From positions 74,881-110,470 of the forward strand of contig NZ_VTHJ01000003.1 in the NCBI RefSeq assembly GCF_008386495.1: a stretch of DNA of 35,590 nucleotides. The letters are read 5' to 3'. Below are positions 33,247 to 35,590 of the stretch, piece by piece (positions within the stretch are counted from its first letter, which is position 1; every line of letters begins with the position of its first letter). This stretch comes from Streptomyces tailanensis. Lineage in GTDB: Bacteria; Actinomycetota; Actinomycetes; Streptomycetales; Streptomycetaceae. A program made the translations under genes and the position numbers. The notes under the pieces are model-generated. The model was given only the letters and a program-made list of their open reading frames with translations. It did not search any database and had not been told where the DNA came from.

Positions 33247-33534
33247 TCAGAGCTTCTCGAAGGGGTCGTGATCGGCGAGGAGCTTCTCCAGCCTCGCCTG
33301 GTCGACCCGGCTGACGATCTGCCCGGCCTCCTGCCGGTCGCGGATCACCTTGGCGAGGGTGAACGACGAGGTCACCAGGTAGAGGACCGCGATGGCCAGG
33401 AAGGAACGGACCCAGACGTCGGCGTCCAGGTTGTAGATGCCGATGGTGGTGGCCGCCATGGCCACGAGGAAGGATGCGACGGCCTGGCCGTAGAAGGCGG
33501 CCGTGTTCTGCTGTTTGACCGGTGTCTCACTCAT
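33247..33534 (-). CDS. YiaA/YiaB-type two-helix membrane protein
   Basis: A 95-residue protein with two hydrophobic helices (FYGQAVASFLVAMAATTIGIY and VRSFLAIAVLYLVTSSFTLAKV) connected by a short DADVW turn, the hallmark of the YiaAB family. The charged C-terminal tail would face the cytoplasm. Function unknown for the family. It has the usual family length and stands alone between a TetR gene and an acyl-CoA dehydrogenase on the same strand. Confidence 0.88.
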   Translation of the reverse strand: MSETPVKQQNTAAFYGQAVASFLVAMAATTIGIYNLDADVWVRSFLAIAVLYLVTSSFTLAKVIRDRQEAGQIVSRVDQARLEKLLADHDPFEKL

Positions 33535-33614
33535 GGGGACAAGGGTCGGTGTGTTGTGGTCCGGGCCACATCCGTTCGGATACTCAGATCAGAGCCCCTC
33601 GCACGCCCGCGTAC

Positions 33615-34802
33615 TCAGAACGCCGATACGCCCGTCAGCGCGCGCCCGATGAGCAGTTTCTGTATCTGGCTCGTGCCCTCGTACAGGGTCATCACGCGGG
33701 CGTCGCGGAGGAGTTTGCCGACGGGGTACTCGTCGATGTAGCCGTAGCCGCCGAAGACCTGGAGGGCGTTGTTCGCGGCGCGGACGGCGGCCTCGGAGGC
33801 GAAGAGCTTCGCCTTGCTCGCCTCCGTGGTGAAGGGCAGGCCGCGGTCGATGAGGTCGGCGACGCGCCAGGTCAGGAGGCGGGCCGCGTCGACGTCCACG
33901 GCGATGTCGCTGAGGAGTTCCTGGACGAGCTGGTGGTGGGCGATGGTCTTGCCGAACTGCTCGCGCTCGGTGGCGTACTGGACCGCCGCGTCGAGTGCGG
34001 CCTGGGCGATGCCGACGCAGCCGGCCGCGACCGACATCCGCCCCTTGGCGAGCGCGGACATGGCGATGCCGAATCCCTTGCCCTCCGGGCCGAGCATCGC
34101 CGAGGCGGGGACGCGGACGTCCTCCAGGACCAGTTCGGCGGTGGCCTGGCCGCGCAGGCCGAGCTTGCCGTGGATGGTGCGGCGGGTCAGGCCGGGGGTG
34201 TCGGTGGGGACGAGGAAGGCGGTGACGCCCTTGTGGCCGGGGGCGTCGGCGGAGCGGGCGAAGAGGAGGACGACATCGGCCCAGGTGCCGTTCGTGATGA
34301 ACATCTTGGTGCCGCTGATCACGTAGTCTCCCCCACTCTCGGCTCCGCTCGAGCGGGAGGTACCCCCATCGTCGCGGACCGCGCGAGTGGCGAGGTTGCC
34401 CGCGTCGGAGCCGGTGCCGGGTTCGGTGAGGCCGAAGCAGCCGACGTACTCCCCCGCCGTCAGGCCCGGCAGCCAGCGGCGCTTCTGCTCCTCGTTCCCC
34501 CAGGCCGCGACGGTCTTGGCGACCAGGCCGAGCGAGACGGAGACGATGCCGCGCACGGAGGAGTCGCCGCGGCCGAGTTCCTCCGTGACCAGGCAGTACG
34601 TGAGGTGGTCGCCGCCGGAGCCGCCGTACTCCTCCTCGATCGTGAGGCCGAGGAAGCCGACCTCGCCGAGCTTCTTCACGAGGGAGCGGTCGACGTTCTC
34701 GGCGCGGTCCCAGGCGATGACGTGCGGGGTGATCTCGCGCTCCACGAAGTCCCGGGCGAGTCCGCGGACGGCGGTCTGCTCGTCGCTGAGCTCCAGGTTC
34801 AC
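33615..34802 (-). CDS. Acyl-CoA dehydrogenase with a repeat-derived insertion
   Basis: A 395-residue flavoenzyme of classical acyl-CoA dehydrogenase type. Motifs are CFGLTEPGTGSDAGN (FAD contact), a middle beta domain, YATEREQFGKTIAHHQLVQE, and LQVFGGYGYIDEYPVGKLLRDARV, with the likely catalytic glutamate in TLYEGTSQIQK. Between AVRD and DYVISGTK, residues 145-158 are a Gly/Ser-rich insert encoded by the palindromic element at 34328-34368; relatives join these strands directly. The insert lies in a surface turn and the frame is intact, so activity is plausible. GTG 34802 follows GAGGTGATC. It is divergent from a TetR regulator across 61-70 bp. Confidence 0.93.
   Translation of the reverse strand: MNLELSDEQTAVRGLARDFVEREITPHVIAWDRAENVDRSLVKKLGEVGFLGLTIEEEYGGSGGDHLTYCLVTEELGRGDSSVRGIVSVSLGLVAKTVAAWGNEEQKRRWLPGLTAGEYVGCFGLTEPGTGSDAGNLATRAVRDDGGTSRSSGAESGGDYVISGTKMFITNGTWADVVLLFARSADAPGHKGVTAFLVPTDTPGLTRRTIHGKLGLRGQATAELVLEDVRVPASAMLGPEGKGFGIAMSALAKGRMSVAAGCVGIAQAALDAAVQYATEREQFGKTIAHHQLVQELLSDIAVDVDAARLLTWRVADLIDRGLPFTTEASKAKLFASEAAVRAANNALQVFGGYGYIDEYPVGKLLRDARVMTLYEGTSQIQKLLIGRALTGVSAF
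34328..34368. mobile_element. Small palindromic insertion element, copy 2 (in frame)
   Basis: A 41-bp unit, on the minus strand beginning TGGGGGTACCTCCCG and ending AGTGGGGGAG with CTCGAGCGGAGCCGAG in the middle. It is a close relative of 28051-28092. Here the reading frame is kept and about 14 residues are added to the acyl-CoA dehydrogenase. Confidence 0.7.
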
Positions 34803-34872
34803 GCCGGATCACCTCGCGTTCAGGGTTTAATTATCACTGCTAGTTTTATGCTCCAGCCCTACTATGTGCGCC
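34803..34872. promoter_or_regulatory. AT-rich divergent promoter, ACAD and TetR
   Basis: The stretch 34825-34850 is strikingly AT-rich. On the minus strand GATAAT (34835-34830) is a near-ideal -10 for the dehydrogenase. On the plus strand TATGCT (34847-34852) could be the -10 for the TetR, placing its start of transcription near its ATG. ACT-GCT-AGT (34835-34843) is a short inverted repeat that could be the TetR operator. Confidence 0.5.
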
Positions 34873-35517
34873 ATGGCCCGACCGCGCAAGCCCCTGTTGA
34901 GCACCGACCGCATCGTGGAGACGGCGCGGGGGCTGGTGGACGCGGAGGGGCTGGCCGCCGTCTCGACGCGGCGGCTGGCCGCCGAGTTGGGCGTGAGCGG
35001 GCCGTCCCTCTACAACCACTTCCGCACCAAGGACCAGATCCTGGAGGCGGTCGCCGACTCGGTGAGCGCGCAGGTCGATCTGTCGATGTTCGAGGACGGG
35101 CGGGACTGGCGTACCGCGCTGCACGACTGGGCCGTCTCCTATCGGGCCGCCCTGCGCGACCATCCCAACATCGTGCCGATCCTCGCGCGCGGGCCCGGGC
35201 GACGGCCGGCGGGGCTGCGGGTCGCGGATGTGGTGTTCGGGGCGATGGTCGACGCGGGGTGGCCTGCGGCGCAGGCCACGTCCATCGGAGCGTTGATGCG
35301 GTACTTCATCATGGGGTCCGCGATCGGGTCGTTCGCCGGGGGGTTCGTGGATGACGAGAGTGCGTACGATCCGGCCGACTATCCGCATCTCGGGCAGGCG
35401 CATCTCTTGGCGGAGCAGCAGGAGAAGGTGGACGAGCGGGCGTTCGAGACGGGGTTGAACGCGCTGTTGGACGGGTTGGCCGTGCAGTACGAGCGGGTGG
35501 TGCGGCGGGGTTACTAG
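34873..35517 (+). CDS. TetR-family regulator, divergent from acyl-CoA dehydrogenase
   Basis: A 214-residue regulator. The N-terminal domain is LLSTDRIVETARGLVDAEGL, then VSTRRLAAELGVSGPSLYNHF, followed by a TetR_C-like ligand domain. ATG 34873 (MARPRKPLL) gives the common family beginning; ATG 34864, three codons upstream, is possible. Neither has a ribosome site, and a -10 box lies about 20 bases upstream, so the transcript may be leaderless. Divergence across a short gap suggests control of the dehydrogenase at 33615-34802, probably in response to an acyl-CoA. Confidence 0.9.
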   Translation: MARPRKPLLSTDRIVETARGLVDAEGLAAVSTRRLAAELGVSGPSLYNHFRTKDQILEAVADSVSAQVDLSMFEDGRDWRTALHDWAVSYRAALRDHPNIVPILARGPGRRPAGLRVADVVFGAMVDAGWPAAQATSIGALMRYFIMGSAIGSFAGGFVDDESAYDPADYPHLGQAHLLAEQQEKVDERAFETGLNALLDGLAVQYERVVRRGY

Positions 35518-35590
35518 GTGCCCGGCGTGGCGCTGGGGCGGGGGGTGGGTTTCGCTCACCGGCGCCGGCCGGGTGCCGCTGCGCCCACCC
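35518..35590. other. Non-coding tail of the window
   Basis: A G-rich 73-bp end follows the TetR stop. GGGTGGG (35544-35550) could pair with CCCACCC at the very end, perhaps part of a terminator cut by the window edge. Confidence 0.3.

Overview
The window is very GC-rich, uses GTG and TTG starts beside ATG, and carries gene families typical of Streptomyces: a Pls-type poly(amino acid) synthetase, many TetR regulators, Tat-exported glycan hydrolases, a Streptomyces-type SoxR and small dispersed palindromes. It reads as chromosomal DNA of a streptomycete. I see no rRNA, tRNA, CRISPR array, integrase or transposase gene, and no replication origin.

Layout. (1) 281-5625: a membrane NRPS-like synthetase of the epsilon-poly-L-lysine type (pls) followed at once by an M1 zinc aminopeptidase. 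(2) 6117-8973: a gluconate locus, with an FCD/GntR repressor divergent from gluconate kinase (gntK) and gluconate permease (gntP). (3) 9073-12215, minus strand: a cytochrome b561-like membrane protein, a Tat-exported sulfite-oxidase-fold molybdoenzyme and a large FAD dehydrogenase. (4) 12462-16021, plus strand: a DMT transporter broken by a one-base frameshift, a Nudix hydrolase, two overlapping DUF202 membrane proteins, a 98-residue histidine-rich protein with a duplicated metal-binding unit, and a metallo-beta-lactamase-fold hydrolase. (5) 16172-20190: an ACAD10/11-like module with phosphotransferase and acyl-CoA dehydrogenase genes, a TetR regulator and an SDR. Matching TetR-like palindromes lie upstream of both the phosphotransferase operon and the SDR. 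(6) 20353-25871: a NamZ/DUF1343 Tat-exported hydrolase, an alpha/beta hydrolase, and a large secreted penicillin-acylase-family Ntn hydrolase. (7) 26231-30731: two unrecognised proteins, a gene broken by a 35-bp insertion, a DraRnl-type RNA ligase, SoxR and a MaoC dehydratase. (8) 30797-35517: a GH11 xylanase and CE4 deacetylase pair under a xylanase-type palindrome, a TetR, a YiaA-like protein, and an acyl-CoA dehydrogenase divergent from another TetR.

Three points deserve most attention. First, the hand-read specificity code of the Pls adenylation domain matches lysine, and the peptidase beside it is a natural candidate for polymer trimming or self-protection. Second, the ACAD10/11-like pair appears to share a TetR operator with the SDR, suggesting a small regulon for hydroxy-acid or fatty-acid breakdown. 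Third, two copies of one ~41-bp palindromic element lie inside genes: one breaks the reading frame at 28051-28092, the other adds about 14 residues in frame to an acyl-CoA dehydrogenase at 34328-34368. No wholly new multi-gene defence or mobile system is evident.
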